DNA of 14,631 nt from Caryophanales bacterium UBA4100 (GCA_002383285.1 DFXU01000081.1:24540-39170); one strand, 5' to 3'. Positions 1 through 8,340 are shown, counted from the stretch's first letter. Notes: a model not told the origin generated them from the sequence alone. Made by a program: numbers and translations.

Positions 1-1206
1 AAGAAGCAGGTGGTTCGTAATTTCTTCCGTGCAGCAGCCATGGATAATAGTGCAGAGGTCAAAGCTTTATATCCGTTATTGTACCGAATGAAGGTTAGTC
101 TTATTGAATCTGAGGGTGCCATCATGATTCTGGCCTTGGATGAGGACCTGATGCTGCAAAAATCGGTAGCTCTCACTGATTTATCACTGTTTAAATATAT
201 ACTATATCAGGTTGCTAATGAAATCATTGAGATGGATACGATGGGGTGCGTGTCGTTCGATGAAGAGGAGTATTCCATTATTCTGGTTACAGGTGAGGAT
301 GAGGAAGAAATCCTACTTCGATGTCGAGCGCTTCATGAGCAAGTAAATCGTGTGCTGTTCAAGAACACAGGAATCACGGTAACAGGGGCAGTTGGTAGCT
401 GTGTACAGGATGCTCTTCAATTGCATACATCTTACCAAAGAGCGACTCAAATGCTCCCTTGTCGGCTTGTTGGAGGGGGCGGCACTATTTATGAATGGAA
501 TGAACGGTCTCTGCTGCTTAAGCAGACTCAAGGAATAGACGATGCATTGATTTCCGTGCTATCTGGTGTGTTGGAGAATAATGAAATTACCTATACACTA
601 GGCATTAAGAATCTAATGGATGCGATGCACTTGGATAAGGATTCGCGGTTCAGAATTGTTTCGTTTGGCTACCGCTTGAGCACTCGACTAGCTGATGCGT
701 TCGGTGATGGCTCGAAGAAAGCCTTTGAAGCAGCACTTATCTTACTGCGTGACTTTCGAGACACTGATGTTTCTAAAGTCGACCAGAGCAGAGAGCGGAT
801 CATAGAGCTGTACTTAAATATAGTCCATATATTTGTACAACACGAGGCTGGGGGAGACGATGAGAATACAATTGTAACTCAGGCGAAAACTTACATTTAT
901 GATCACTATGCAGAGCCGCTTAGCTTGGGATTGATTGCGGAGCAAATCGGAGTTTCCGGAAGCTATTTAAGCCATATTTTCCATAAGAATGTTAGTGAAT
1001 CTTATATCAAATTTTTAACGCGAATTAGGATGGAGCAAGCAGCGAAGCTGCTTAAATCTAGTAGTGAGGAGAAAATATACGATGTATCGGAGAAGGTTGG
1101 TTATGTAAGTGTTAAACATTTTTCCCATGTATTCAAACAATTTTTCGGAATGCCGCCTGGTGAATTTCAGGAGAAATATAGAAAGGCTGAGCGTCCTTCG
1201 CTATAG
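1..1206 (+). CDS. AraC/YesN-type transcriptional regulator, 5'-truncated
   Basis: The frame is open from the first base (AAG AAG CAG ahead of a GTG at position 10), so the true start lies outside the window and 401 codons are visible. The last ~105 residues form an AraC-type DNA-binding domain with two helix-turn-helix units: the first around SLGLIAEQIGVSGSYLSHIF, the second around YDVSEKVGYVSVKHFSHVFK, ending in the typical F-x-x-x-F-G-M-x-P-x-E-F signature. The preceding ~270 residues have no clear conserved motif; they resemble the degenerate GGDEF-like linker of Paenibacillus YesN-type response regulators or membrane AraC sensors. Such proteins usually control sugar uptake or degradation genes nearby, but no such genes are in view, so the target is unknown. 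The stop lies 1 nt from the tail of the convergent lipoprotein gene, with no terminator between. Confidence 0.88.
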   Translation, partial: KKQVVRNFFRAAAMDNSAEVKALYPLLYRMKVSLIESEGAIMILALDEDLMLQKSVALTDLSLFKYILYQVANEIIEMDTMGCVSFDEEEYSIILVTGEDEEEILLRCRALHEQVNRVLFKNTGITVTGAVGSCVQDALQLHTSYQRATQMLPCRLVGGGGTIYEWNERSLLLKQTQGIDDALISVLSGVLENNEITYTLGIKNLMDAMHLDKDSRFRIVSFGYRLSTRLADAFGDGSKKAFEAALILLRDFRDTDVSKVDQSRERIIELYLNIVHIFVQHEAGGDDENTIVTQAKTYIYDHYAEPLSLGLIAEQIGVSGSYLSHIFHKNVSESYIKFLTRIRMEQAAKLLKSSSEEKIYDVSEKVGYVSVKHFSHVFKQFFGMPPGEFQEKYRKAERPSL

Positions 1207-1207
1207 G

Positions 1208-1627
1208 CTATCTACTCAATCGGTATTCATGAATTTCACCATCTGACATAAAGTAAACCACAGCATCCTTCACCAATTGATCCTTAGTCCAGTAGACGAA
1301 AAGCTGTGAGGAAAGCTTGTTTGACAGGAAGCCTGAGCGATCATATCGCACACCTGCTTCACTAGCTTTAGTAGATACGGTATATGCCTTATCGATGACG
1401 TAATCGAATCGCCATACTTCACTTCCTTCAACCATATTGTCTACGCTTGTAAAGGATCGACCGAATTGCTCCTTCACCTCAGCCTTGCCCATTCCTAGTT
1501 CAAGCTTCTCCTGAACATAGGCAAGCTCATTTCCCTGTATAAGCGTATCAGTCTCGATAGAGCTACAGCCTATGATTAATGTCGAAAGCGTAAGTACACA
1601 TATTGCTGTGACTATCCATCTCTTCAT
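1208..1627 (-). CDS. small lipoprotein with BamE/SmpA-like motif
   Basis: The 139-residue product starts with a basic n-region, a hydrophobic stretch and the lipobox LIIGC, so Cys21 should be lipidated and the protein anchored outside the cytoplasmic membrane. Residues 42-56 (LELGMGKAEVKEQFG) match the signature of SmpA/OmlA/BamE-like and BLIP-like small domains, and the rest predicts beta-strands (VWRFDYVI, LFVYWTK, AVVYFM). In Gram-positives such proteins are mostly uncharacterised; no outer-membrane role can be inferred here. The start is supported by AGGAGAG upstream of the ATG at 1627. The gene is convergent with the AraC-type gene (1-nt gap) and divergent from ydbS. Family assignment is from motif only. 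Confidence 0.75.
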   Translation of the reverse strand: MKRWIVTAICVLTLSTLIIGCSSIETDTLIQGNELAYVQEKLELGMGKAEVKEQFGRSFTSVDNMVEGSEVWRFDYVIDKAYTVSTKASEAGVRYDRSGFLSNKLSSQLFVYWTKDQLVKDAVVYFMSDGEIHEYRLSR

Positions 1628-1689
1628 ATAATTTATGTCTCTCCTGTTCTCATGGGCTCTCCCCCTAACAAACGTTGATATTAACTGTA

Positions 1690-1718
1690 TTGTTGCAACA
1701 AATGAAGGCGGATATGAT
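1690..1718 (+). promoter_or_regulatory. candidate sigma-A promoter for ydbS-ydbT
   Basis: TTGTTG (1690-1695), a 17-nt spacer and TATGAT (1713-1718) lie about 45 nt upstream of the ydbS ATG. The -10 matches consensus at 5 of 6 positions; the -35 matches only in TTG. The -35 is half of the palindrome TTGTTGCAACAA. Assigned by inspection only. Confidence 0.4.
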
Positions 1719-1762
1719 AAAATGGAAATATTCGAAAAGACATATGATCGAGGTGGAAGACG

Positions 1763-2242
1763 ATGCCAAAGGTACCATCGAAGCGGTTGGATGATCGTGC
1801 ATCAAAGGTTTGGCGAATTGGAGGAATGATGCATTCGGCTTTGATCTGCATAATCGCTGCCGGACTAACGGTTCTGACTGTGATTTTCGACCTCCCTTGG
1901 TACCTACCAACTATTGCTATAGCTATCGCTGTGTTGTACACCGCTTACTTTGTATTCATTTACCCTATGCTGCGCTGGAGTCGCTGGAGATATGATATTC
2001 ATGAGCACGAGATTGAATTGATGTATGGAGTAATATTCATAACAAGAACTATTATTCCTATGGTCCGTGTGCAGCATGTAGATACGATGCAAGGACCATT
2101 ACTCCGGCGATATCATCTTGCAACAATTACATTCTCAACGGCGGCGGGAAATCATGAAATTCCTGCTCTAGCACTTGATACAGCTGATGGAGCTAGAGAG
2201 AGGATCGCCGAGCTGGCGAGGGTGAGTCGTGAAGATGTCTGA
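1763..2242 (+). CDS. ydbS: bacterial PH-domain membrane protein, YdbS-like
   Basis: The 159-residue product has the same length as I recall for B. subtilis YdbS. Two hydrophobic helices (about residues 22-43 and 47-70) are followed by a bPH2 (DUF304) domain over residues ~76-155, with the typical strand-turn motif VRVQHVDTMQGPLLRRY and the following LATITFSTAAG strand. It should sit in the cytoplasmic membrane with the PH-like domain in the cytosol. YdbS and YdbT are encoded together in many Bacillales and have been linked to resistance to some antimicrobial peptides; the molecular role is unclear. GAGGTGG precedes the ATG at 1763 at normal spacing. Its end overlaps the start of ydbT, so the two are probably translationally coupled. 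Confidence 0.85.
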   Translation: MPKVPSKRLDDRASKVWRIGGMMHSALICIIAAGLTVLTVIFDLPWYLPTIAIAIAVLYTAYFVFIYPMLRWSRWRYDIHEHEIELMYGVIFITRTIIPMVRVQHVDTMQGPLLRRYHLATITFSTAAGNHEIPALALDTADGARERIAELARVSREDV

Positions 2243-3666
2243 GTATAAGAGGCTTCATCCATTGTCGATCATCTTTAATGTAATCAAGATATTGAAGGAT
2301 GCTTTACTGCCATTCGCGGTCATTATTTTCTCGAGTTTGATGCAGGGAAGGCTCGGGAATTTGTTATGGGTGCTTATCGGTATTCCTGCTGTATTAGGAT
2401 TAGCGATCAGCTGGGGAGTTTTGTCCTGGCTGCGCTACCGATTCATCGTTGAGGATGGCGTGCTAAAGGTGGAACAGGGAGTTCTCTTCCGCAAAAAACA
2501 ATACATAGCCCAATCCCGAATTCAGACAATAGATGTGGTGGAGGGTCTTATTCAACGGCTGTTGGGAGTTGTGAAGCTACAGGTGCAGACAGCTGGTGGG
2601 CAGAAGCCCGAGGCAATCATGTCAGCGGTTAGTCGTGTGGATGCGGAACAAATACGCCGACAGCTATTGGAGGTAGCTACGGATAAGGATGATCAAGCTG
2701 CGGATGATGGTTCAAGAGCAGATGAATCGTTGCTGCCTGTAGAGGAACCCTTCTACCTCATATCCGGACCACGACTTCTTATCATGGCCGTCACTTCAAG
2801 TAGCATTGGTGTAGTCGCCTCCTTCCTTGCGGCTGGTTATGCACAGATAGGAAATTTCCTTGGAGACGATAACGTTCTCAATTATCTGACGAATTGGTTG
2901 TACGAAATTCCGATTATCCTCACGATTGTAGGAGCTTTGATTACCTCGTGGATGCTTGCTATAGCTGGTACGGTGTTAAAATATTATGGATTCACCATCC
3001 GACTCTCAGGAGAGAAGCTGCATATAAGTCGGGGTTTGCTCGAGCGTAGACAGGTTGCAATCCCATTATCACGGATACAAGCCATTCGTATTGTTGAATC
3101 CCCAATACGACAGCCCTTCGGGTGGCTGTCAGTCTATGTTGAGAGCGCAGGATATGGCAAAGGTAAAGGGGAGTCGACTTTATTATTCCCTCTGCTGAAG
3201 AGGTCGGAGCTATCGGGATTCATCGCAGCTATGGCACCCCAATTCCTTGTTGATTATGAATTGAATCGGGCTGCCTCGCCGTTCGATGCGCAAATTTGTT
3301 ACACTGCATGCTTCAGTGGCTCTGCTTATATCAGCACCATTCTGTTACTTAGCACCTTGGGGATATCTAGCGCTGCTTCTAGTGCCAATCTCAGCTGCTT
3401 GGGGATTCGCCAAATACAAGGAGAGTGGATGGACTTGGATTGAGGATAAGCGGATGCTGATTATGCAATCCCGATTTATCGCACGAACGATTGTGTTTAT
3501 TCCCAAAAAACGTATTCAGTACCTGGAGCTTAGGCAGAGTCCATTCCAACGGAGGTCTGACTTAGTGACCATCCAAGCAACTGTTGCTTCGAATGGTCAG
3601 TCCGGATCTAGCTTCCGAGTGAAGCATATGGGGAATGAAGATGGCAGCCGCTTATTATTACTGTGA
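2229..3666 (+). pseudogene. ydbT: YdbT-like bPH2-domain membrane protein, split by a +1 frameshift
   Basis: Two overlapping reading frames together give one YdbT-like protein. The first runs from 2229 (GTG; an ATG at 2235 is the alternative) and would stop at 3443 after an out-of-frame tail; the second continues to the TGA at 3664-3666. Removing one G from the GGG at 3268-3270 joins ...ELNR to LPRRSMRKFV..., restoring the conserved segment expected before the third transmembrane region and giving about 478 residues, close to the ~490 of B. subtilis YdbT. The restored protein has hydrophobic segments near the N-terminus, the middle and after residue ~350, with three bPH2 domains, each carrying an R-I/V-Q-x-I/L motif (SRIQTIDVVEG, SRIQAIRIVES, KRIQYLELRQS). 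It overlaps ydbS by about 14 nt and overlaps the tail of ypmS by 9 nt. The shift could be a real mutation or a sequencing error. Confidence 0.85.
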
Positions 3667-4245
3667 TTCACCAGGTAAGTATACTTCGAATTGGAGCTCA
3701 TCCTTATTAAGGTCGAATTTCTGGACATGTACTTGAATACCGCTGGTGGAGCTCATATTCGTGCTGGCCAAATATACTTTTTTCTGAACAGGCTGTATGA
3801 CAATCCATTCAGGGAATACATAGCTGCGGTCAATGTATTCTAATACAATGCTTGCAGGCAAGCTTATAGCTCCAACTTGGAAGTAACGCTGCTCTAGTAC
3901 AAGATCACCATTCGATTGTGGCAGGGGGTCAAAACCCACACTCACCGGCACTTTAAGCCCTAATATACGGACATCCCCATGGAATTGAAGATCATTATCC
4001 AAGTTTACCTCAAAGGATAAGCCATCGGCTTGCACATAATCGTGCAAGTATTTATTAATGACCTTCTCAAGCTCATCTCTCTCTGTAGTCACCTGGAAAC
4101 GTCCAGTGCTCTTGGTATCAGCTACATTACTAATAATTACTTGACCTGAGGAAGGGTACAGGAAGACTAACCATGCAGCGAGTGCGAATATAGTAACAAT
4201 AACGAAGAATAGTGTAAAGAATATAGTTCGTACAGTAAGTGACAT
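3658..4245 (-). CDS. ypmS: YpmS family protein (DUF2140)
   Basis: The 195-residue product has one N-terminal membrane helix (about residues 7-30) and an extracytoplasmic beta-rich domain. The features fit DUF2140/YpmS: a strand reading RFQVTTERDELEKVINKYL, then LSFEVNLDNDLQFHGDVRI, the LPASIVLEYIDRSY segment and FPEWIVIQPVQKKVYL. YpmS is a membrane-anchored protein of unknown function in Bacillales. AGGAG lies 8 nt ahead of the ATG at 4245. The last 9 nt overlap the 3' end of the ydbT-like frame on the opposite strand, and no terminator separates them. In B. subtilis ypmS neighbours ypmR; no YpmR homologue is visible here. Confidence 0.82.
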   Translation of the reverse strand: MSLTVRTIFFTLFFVIVTIFALAAWLVFLYPSSGQVIISNVADTKSTGRFQVTTERDELEKVINKYLHDYVQADGLSFEVNLDNDLQFHGDVRILGLKVPVSVGFDPLPQSNGDLVLEQRYFQVGAISLPASIVLEYIDRSYVFPEWIVIQPVQKKVYLASTNMSSTSGIQVHVQKFDLNKDELQFEVYLPGESQ

Positions 4246-4406
4246 CTGATTAGCTCCTAGAGGTTAATAAGAATCCAAGAACAACCGCTTTACAAGCTCG
4301 GCTGCCTTGGTGTGGGATGAGAACTAGTTATAATACTAGCATGTATTCGAGGATGAGAGAATAGTTCAGTGGAATTAAGTTGTTCTTAAATAACCGACTA
4401 GCTGAA

Positions 4407-5555
4407 TTAACGGTGCTTTCTTATCGTATTCATATATTGTCTCTCTATCCGTGTGGCTGCTGCATCCCAGCTGAACTTCTGTACAACACGCCGCCTTCCA
4501 TTGGTTGTTAATTGTCTTGCTAGAGCACGATTACTAAGGATCCGGTGAATTGCATAAGCGAAGGCAGTTGGATTCTTATAATCGGAGACGAGTAATCCAT
4601 TGCGATTATGCTGAATCATCTCTGGAATGCCACCTCGTCTCGAAGCAACAACTGGAATTCCCGATGCCATTGCTTCTGAATTGACGAGAGGGACTCCTTC
4701 GCGGTATTTCGTGGGGCATACGAAAACGTCGGCAAGCTGATAAATCTGTTGAATGCGGGTAGGAGGAATGTAGCCAGTAAAGGTTAAGCGGATGTGCAGC
4801 CGTTCTGCGAGACGTTTAATTGAAGTAATATATGGTGAATGATGTTTCTTACCGGGCCAGGATGCTCCAGCGATGATGAGTCGTAAAGGCTTACTGGTTT
4901 TTGGTATTCTAGCCATCGCTTTCACGAGTGTATGCAAGCCTTTCATCGGGACAGTGCGTCCGACGAACAGAATGTTCGTAGTTCCTGAGACAGACCAAGA
5001 ACGGCGCAAACGCGCCCGAGTTAATGCGCTTCGGGATCGAAATAAGCGAGTATCCACACCCTGATGAGATGTGAAGAATTTATGCTTGTAGGCAGGGAAT
5101 CGTTGTTTCATTGTGGAGGTTACAAATCGGCTGACGGTTGTTACACCTCTTGCTAATCGCAATACCTGATTGCCGCGATCTCTGGATAATCGGGACATGA
5201 ACGTTAAGGAGTGTAACGATAGTATGACTGGTGTTCTAGAGAAATGTTGGCATACTGGTTGTACGAAGGTGGGACGATTCTCCACCTGAATAACATCGAA
5301 TGCTTGTGAACGTGTTGCTTGCATAGCCTGCCGAATATATTGTGCTCTGCTTGTGGCAACGATGCGTTGATGGCGTAATCTCCCTCCTGATGTTAGCTCA
5401 ATTCGAGGTAGCTTGGGGTGTGCCCGACTTACAATGGTAACACGATGTCCACGTGCAGCTAATCGACGGAACACCTGATCAATACAGGTTTCCACAGAGC
5501 CTCCAATAATAGCAGGAACAGGTAACTGCTCCGGTGCGATAACAAGAATCCTCAA
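4407..5555 (-). CDS. family 4 glycosyltransferase, CotSA-like
   Basis: The 382-residue product is a GT-B fold retaining glycosyltransferase. The N-terminal domain starts with MRILVIAPEQLPVP and a GGSVE loop (residues 18-22). The C-terminal domain has NILFVGRTVPMKG (R200, K205, nucleotide-sugar phosphate contacts in this family) and the E-x7-E motif at Glu286 and Glu294, followed by ASGIPVVASRRGGIPE. The opening segment resembles CotSA, a B. subtilis spore-coat glycosyltransferase. The sugar donor and acceptor cannot be told from sequence. The start is a TTG at 5555, chosen because AAGGGG lies 8-9 nt upstream and MRILVIAPE is the natural N-terminus. It is divergent from a YheC/YheD ATP-grasp gene, another spore-coat-associated family, which supports a spore-surface role by inference. 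The protein is rich in arginine. Confidence 0.88.
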   Translation of the reverse strand: MRILVIAPEQLPVPAIIGGSVETCIDQVFRRLAARGHRVTIVSRAHPKLPRIELTSGGRLRHQRIVATSRAQYIRQAMQATRSQAFDVIQVENRPTFVQPVCQHFSRTPVILSLHSLTFMSRLSRDRGNQVLRLARGVTTVSRFVTSTMKQRFPAYKHKFFTSHQGVDTRLFRSRSALTRARLRRSWSVSGTTNILFVGRTVPMKGLHTLVKAMARIPKTSKPLRLIIAGASWPGKKHHSPYITSIKRLAERLHIRLTFTGYIPPTRIQQIYQLADVFVCPTKYREGVPLVNSEAMASGIPVVASRRGGIPEMIQHNRNGLLVSDYKNPTAFAYAIHRILSNRALARQLTTNGRRRVVQKFSWDAAATRIERQYMNTIRKHR

Positions 5556-5619
5556 GTTAATGTCCCCTTCACTTCATTGTTGTTAGTGTGATTGGTTCAA
5601 TATATTCATAATTCCCCAA

Positions 5620-5646
5620 ACATTTCAGGGCTGATTACATATATTG
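5620..5646 (+). promoter_or_regulatory. candidate sigma-K-type promoter ahead of the ATP-grasp gene
   Basis: AC (5620-5621), 16 nt, then CATATATT (5638-5645) fits the AC-N16/17-CATANNNT pattern of mother-cell sigma-K promoters, except that the final A of CATANNNTA is G. The transcript would start almost at the ribosome binding site, which is tight. The assignment leans on the spore-coat context of the gene. Confidence 0.28.
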
Positions 5647-5670
5647 TTGATGTGGAGGAGGGAGTAGTCA

Positions 5671-6744
5671 TTGACAACTGTAGGAATTCTGCTAGATCAT
5701 CGAGTTTACCTAAGGCTACAATCAGGTAGAACGGGTAATGAAAGGATGGAGCTTTATCATAAAGCTGCACGACGGCTAGGACTCAAATTGATATATATGT
5801 GTCTATCAGGCACGAATCTTCGTAGACGGGAGGTCAGAGGATTTGTACGAATGGGTAATCGTTATATAAGATCTACTCAAGCGATACCAGGGGTGATCCA
5901 TAATCGATCATTTCCTCATGGTAGATTAGAGCGTATACGTCTGCGTGGTCTCGCTCAATACAGTTATATGTTTAATGCACAGAATCGTTATTCTAAGTAT
6001 TCAATACACCGATTATTACAGCAAGATCCATGGCTGAGTCAGCATCTTCCGACCTCACAGTCTTACAGCAGACATAATCTTCGAAGGATGATGAGATTCT
6101 ATGATACCCTCTTCATTAAACCACAGAGAGGATCAATTGGGCGTGGTATTATGCGTATTCAACGCAGGAAAAGTGGACTATGGACAATTCAGAGCTCGAG
6201 TGGTTCCTATACCATAAGTAAGAAAGCGATCCTCTATAAGGTTCAACGGAAAGTTGGAAGCCGACAATATATGATACAAGAAGCCATAAACCTAGCATCG
6301 TACTATGGGCGACCTTATGACATTCGTGTATCTGTTCAGCGAGGTCAGAGTGGGAAGTGGCAAATTACTGGGATGGTTGGTAAAGTAGCGAGGAAAGGTA
6401 GTCATGTCACGAATGTGGCAAAGGGTGGAACAGTTAAGCGATGTGAGATGCTCTTCCGTCATAGTCGCTTACCTGTTCATACAACACGAGCAAGGGTTAT
6501 AAGAGCGTCTCTCCAATTCGCAAATTTTCTCGGACGCAAATTGTATCGTCTAGGAGATCTTGGTTTGGATATTGGCATTAATGAGGAGGGAAAAGCGTAC
6601 TTCATTGAGATGAATTGTCGCGATCAACGCTACAGCTTCGCTAAAGCTGGACTGAATAGGGCTTTCTACCGAGCCTATGAGACCCCCCTTCGTTATGCTG
6701 CGTATATAGCACGACGACGAAGAGGAGCGAGCTTCATAGCATAA
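5671..6744 (+). CDS. YheC/YheD family ATP-grasp protein, probably spore-coat associated
   Basis: The 357-residue product carries the YheC/YheD layout. An N-terminal region (TVGILLDHRVY...) with the VIHNRSFP element is followed by a SKYSIHRLLQQDPWL helix and the ATP-grasp domain: FIKPQRGSIGRGI (Lys150 and a glycine-rich loop), a hinge-type QE pair at 203-204, YDIRVSVQR (Asp217, Arg219), and LGLDIGINEEGKAYFIEMN with the metal-binding acidic/Asn residues (Asp300, Glu313, Asn315). The family likely forms an amide or similar ligation product, but the substrate is unknown; B. subtilis YheC and YheD are associated with the spore coat. The TTG start at 5671 follows GGAGGAGGGAG. The gene is divergent from the CotSA-like gene. 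The protein is strongly basic, with an RRRR run near the C-terminus. Confidence 0.87.
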   Translation: MTTVGILLDHRVYLRLQSGRTGNERMELYHKAARRLGLKLIYMCLSGTNLRRREVRGFVRMGNRYIRSTQAIPGVIHNRSFPHGRLERIRLRGLAQYSYMFNAQNRYSKYSIHRLLQQDPWLSQHLPTSQSYSRHNLRRMMRFYDTLFIKPQRGSIGRGIMRIQRRKSGLWTIQSSSGSYTISKKAILYKVQRKVGSRQYMIQEAINLASYYGRPYDIRVSVQRGQSGKWQITGMVGKVARKGSHVTNVAKGGTVKRCEMLFRHSRLPVHTTRARVIRASLQFANFLGRKLYRLGDLGLDIGINEEGKAYFIEMNCRDQRYSFAKAGLNRAFYRAYETPLRYAAYIARRRRGASFIA

Positions 6745-6750
6745 TAATAA

Positions 6751-6787
6751 GAGTCCGAGGCTCTTCCGAGTATTGGACTCCTTTATT
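6751..6787. terminator. intrinsic terminator, possibly bidirectional
   Basis: GAGTCC (6751-6756) pairs with GGACTC (6775-6780), with a small inner CTC/GAG stem, followed by CTTTATT. It lies 6 nt after the ATP-grasp stop and about 15 nt beyond the stop of the opposing gene, where the minus strand reads a T-rich TTATTATTAT. The T-tracts are imperfect in both directions. Confidence 0.6.
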
Positions 6788-6794
6788 GTGATAT

Positions 6795-7133
6795 CTAAAT
6801 CAACGATATGGCTAACAAGCTGTACAACACAAGCGGGAGAACCGTTGATGAATAATATGGATTATATGGCTGTATAACAGGACCTGGATAATAGGGAGCA
6901 GGATAGAAAGCTCGCATTCCCATGGGGGTCTGTGATACATCTACATACACATGATGATCATCAACACCAACGATTGCACCTTCATACATCTCATTAGCAG
7001 TGGTTTGAATACGTACATATTTATGCATGTTTTGTTTACAGAAGCTATGCACTTGCTCTCGGCAATGATGAATGGATTGCAGCATTGCCTGATCAGCTTG
7101 ATATACCGGCTGATTGGCAGTGGATGGAATCAT
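6795..7133 (-). CDS. small protein with Sm/SH3-like core and C-terminal hydrophobic tail
   Basis: This 112-residue protein is not one I can name. Residues ~37-66 (HKYVRIQTTANEMYEGAIV, then GVDDHHVYVDV) read like the strand-turn-strand pattern of a small Sm- or SH3-like barrel: a V-x-I-x-T strand, an EG turn and a VDDHHVYV strand. Residues 74-94 are rich in Tyr and Pro (FYPAP, YYPG, YNPYY), and the last ~17 residues (from STVLPL) are hydrophobic, suggesting a tail anchor. Two cysteines (24 and 32) lie in the helical N-terminal part. The start is firm: GGAGGTG lies 8 nt ahead of the ATG at 7133. A spore-surface role is a guess from the neighbours only. Confidence 0.75.
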   Translation of the reverse strand: MIPSTANQPVYQADQAMLQSIHHCREQVHSFCKQNMHKYVRIQTTANEMYEGAIVGVDDHHVYVDVSQTPMGMRAFYPAPYYPGPVIQPYNPYYSSTVLPLVLYSLLAISLI

Positions 7134-7185
7134 ATGATTTGCACCTCCGGATAAATTATCGAAGCGGGTGTGGCCTCTTCTACTT

Positions 7186-7194
7186 TATCCTATG
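7186..7194 (-). promoter_or_regulatory. candidate sigma-K -10 element
   Basis: Read on the minus strand this is CATAGGATA, an exact match to CATANNNTA, about 50 nt upstream of the 112-residue protein's ATG. No AC dinucleotide sits at the expected -35 distance, so this is a weak call; a seven-base match can occur by chance in a window of this size. Confidence 0.22.
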
Positions 7195-7220
7195 CAATCG
7201 CCTATATTTGGATTGGGCTG

Positions 7221-7487
7221 TTAATGGATATTCACCAGGATACCTGCAGATATAATAAGCAGGAGTATTGCAGTAATAATTGCAATCGCTGAAGCTTTGC
7301 GAGATCGAATTCCTATTGAAAGAAATCCTCCTCTGTAATAGGCAATAGAGAAGAACATAATAGCGACAATGGAAAGTGCTAATACTACTCCGGGTAGGCG
7401 ATTAACTAGAACAAAAAGGATACGTAAAGCGAACAATGTACCGAAGGCAATGGCAAGTAATTTGAGAAAGTAGGCGATTGGATTCAT
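7221..7487 (-). CDS. small membrane protein, unknown function
   Basis: The 88-residue product is almost entirely hydrophobic, with about three membrane helices (residues ~8-30, 33-50 and 66-86), separated by short basic loops (the IRSRKAS loop around residues 59-65 is probably cytosolic by the positive-inside rule). I recognise no family. GGAGGT lies only about 4 nt before the ATG at 7487, a slightly short spacing. A perfect TATAAT on the minus strand (7525-7530) about 40 nt upstream could be its -10, but no convincing -35 accompanies it. It precedes the 112-residue protein gene by 87 nt in the same direction. Confidence 0.68.
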   Translation of the reverse strand: MNPIAYFLKLLAIAFGTLFALRILFVLVNRLPGVVLALSIVAIMFFSIAYYRGGFLSIGIRSRKASAIAIITAILLLIISAGILVNIH

Positions 7488-7584
7488 AATACCTCCACAG
7501 TATTTCTATTTAGCTGAATAGATGATTATATAGAGTAGCTAACTTAAGCTTATCACAAAACTAACACAAGGTGGGACAAAGAAG

Positions 7585-8340
7585 ATGGCAAATCACCTAT
7601 TAGCAAACAATCAGCATCGACCGTGGCCACTACCAGATAGACCATGGCTAATGACTCAGACGTGGAATGAGCTATTGTTTGCACATTGGCCTATCTCACA
7701 AGAGCTATTAAAGCCATTATTACCAGACAAGCTGGAGCTCGATACATACAACAATCAAGCGTGGATCGGTGTAGTTCCTTTCACTATGAACAATATTCGC
7801 TTGCGAGGCTTACCCCAAATTCCATATACCTCTGCATTCCATGAGCTCAATGTGAGGACCTATGTGAAGGTTGGTGATAAAGCGGGTGTGTATTTTTTTA
7901 GCTTAGATGCGGCTCATCGTCTTGCAGTTGAAGCGGCACGGGCTATTTTCCATCTACCTTATCAGTATGCACATATCGAATTGAATGAGTCTAAGGAGAG
8001 TCTTATTCATTACTTTTCCAGAAGAAGAGACCGCCGTGCTAACCCCGCACAATTCCTTGCAGATTATCGCCCTGTGTCTAAACCCTATTACGCGAAGAAG
8101 GATTCACTTACGCATTGGTTAACGGAAAGGTATTGCTTGTACACAACAAGCAGGTCGGGATCCATTATGCGGGGAGACATTCATCATGAACAATGGATAT
8201 TGCAGGATGCTGAAGCAGAGATTGCTACCAACTCGATGATCACAGCGGTTGGACTCACTCAGCCTCTTGGAGAGCCATTACTTCATTATTCCAAACGACT
8301 TGAAGTACTTTTATGGTATTTAGCTGATGTCGAACGATAA
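7585..8340 (+). CDS. DUF2071 family protein, YqjF-like
   Basis: The 251-residue product matches the YqjF/DUF2071 pattern. It opens with RPWLMTQTWNELLFAHWPIS, then LKPLLPDKLELDTYNNQAWIGVVPFTM, the FHELNVRTYV strand, GVYFFSLDAAHRLAVEAAR and FHLPYQYAHI, and ends with EPLLHYSKRLEVLLW. The family has an acetoacetate-decarboxylase-like fold, but members lack a demonstrated reaction; length is as usual for YqjF. The ATG at 7585 follows AAGGTGG at about 10 nt. It is flanked by a divergent small membrane protein and a downstream ferritin-like gene 165 nt away, so it is probably its own transcript. Function unknown. Confidence 0.85.
   Translation: MANHLLANNQHRPWPLPDRPWLMTQTWNELLFAHWPISQELLKPLLPDKLELDTYNNQAWIGVVPFTMNNIRLRGLPQIPYTSAFHELNVRTYVKVGDKAGVYFFSLDAAHRLAVEAARAIFHLPYQYAHIELNESKESLIHYFSRRRDRRANPAQFLADYRPVSKPYYAKKDSLTHWLTERYCLYTTSRSGSIMRGDIHHEQWILQDAEAEIATNSMITAVGLTQPLGEPLLHYSKRLEVLLWYLADVER

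Noticed and set aside
3262..3290. Programmed ribosomal frameshift in ydbT
   Set aside because: No slippery sequence, internal Shine-Dalgarno or stimulatory structure is evident, and other YdbT proteins are encoded in one frame as far as I know; an indel is simpler.
4246..4406. Possible terminator or small gene between ypmS and the glycosyltransferase
   Set aside because: No convincing hairpin with a T-run and no frame with a ribosome binding site; only the ypmS binding site at its left edge is recognisable.
4873..5064. Short plus-strand frame inside the glycosyltransferase
   Set aside because: Antisense to conserved glycosyltransferase motifs, no recognisable protein features.
7525..7530. 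TATAAT on the minus strand as a promoter for the small membrane protein
   Set aside because: The -10 is perfect but no acceptable -35 exists at 16-18 nt, and the region is AT-rich; noted under the gene rather than called.
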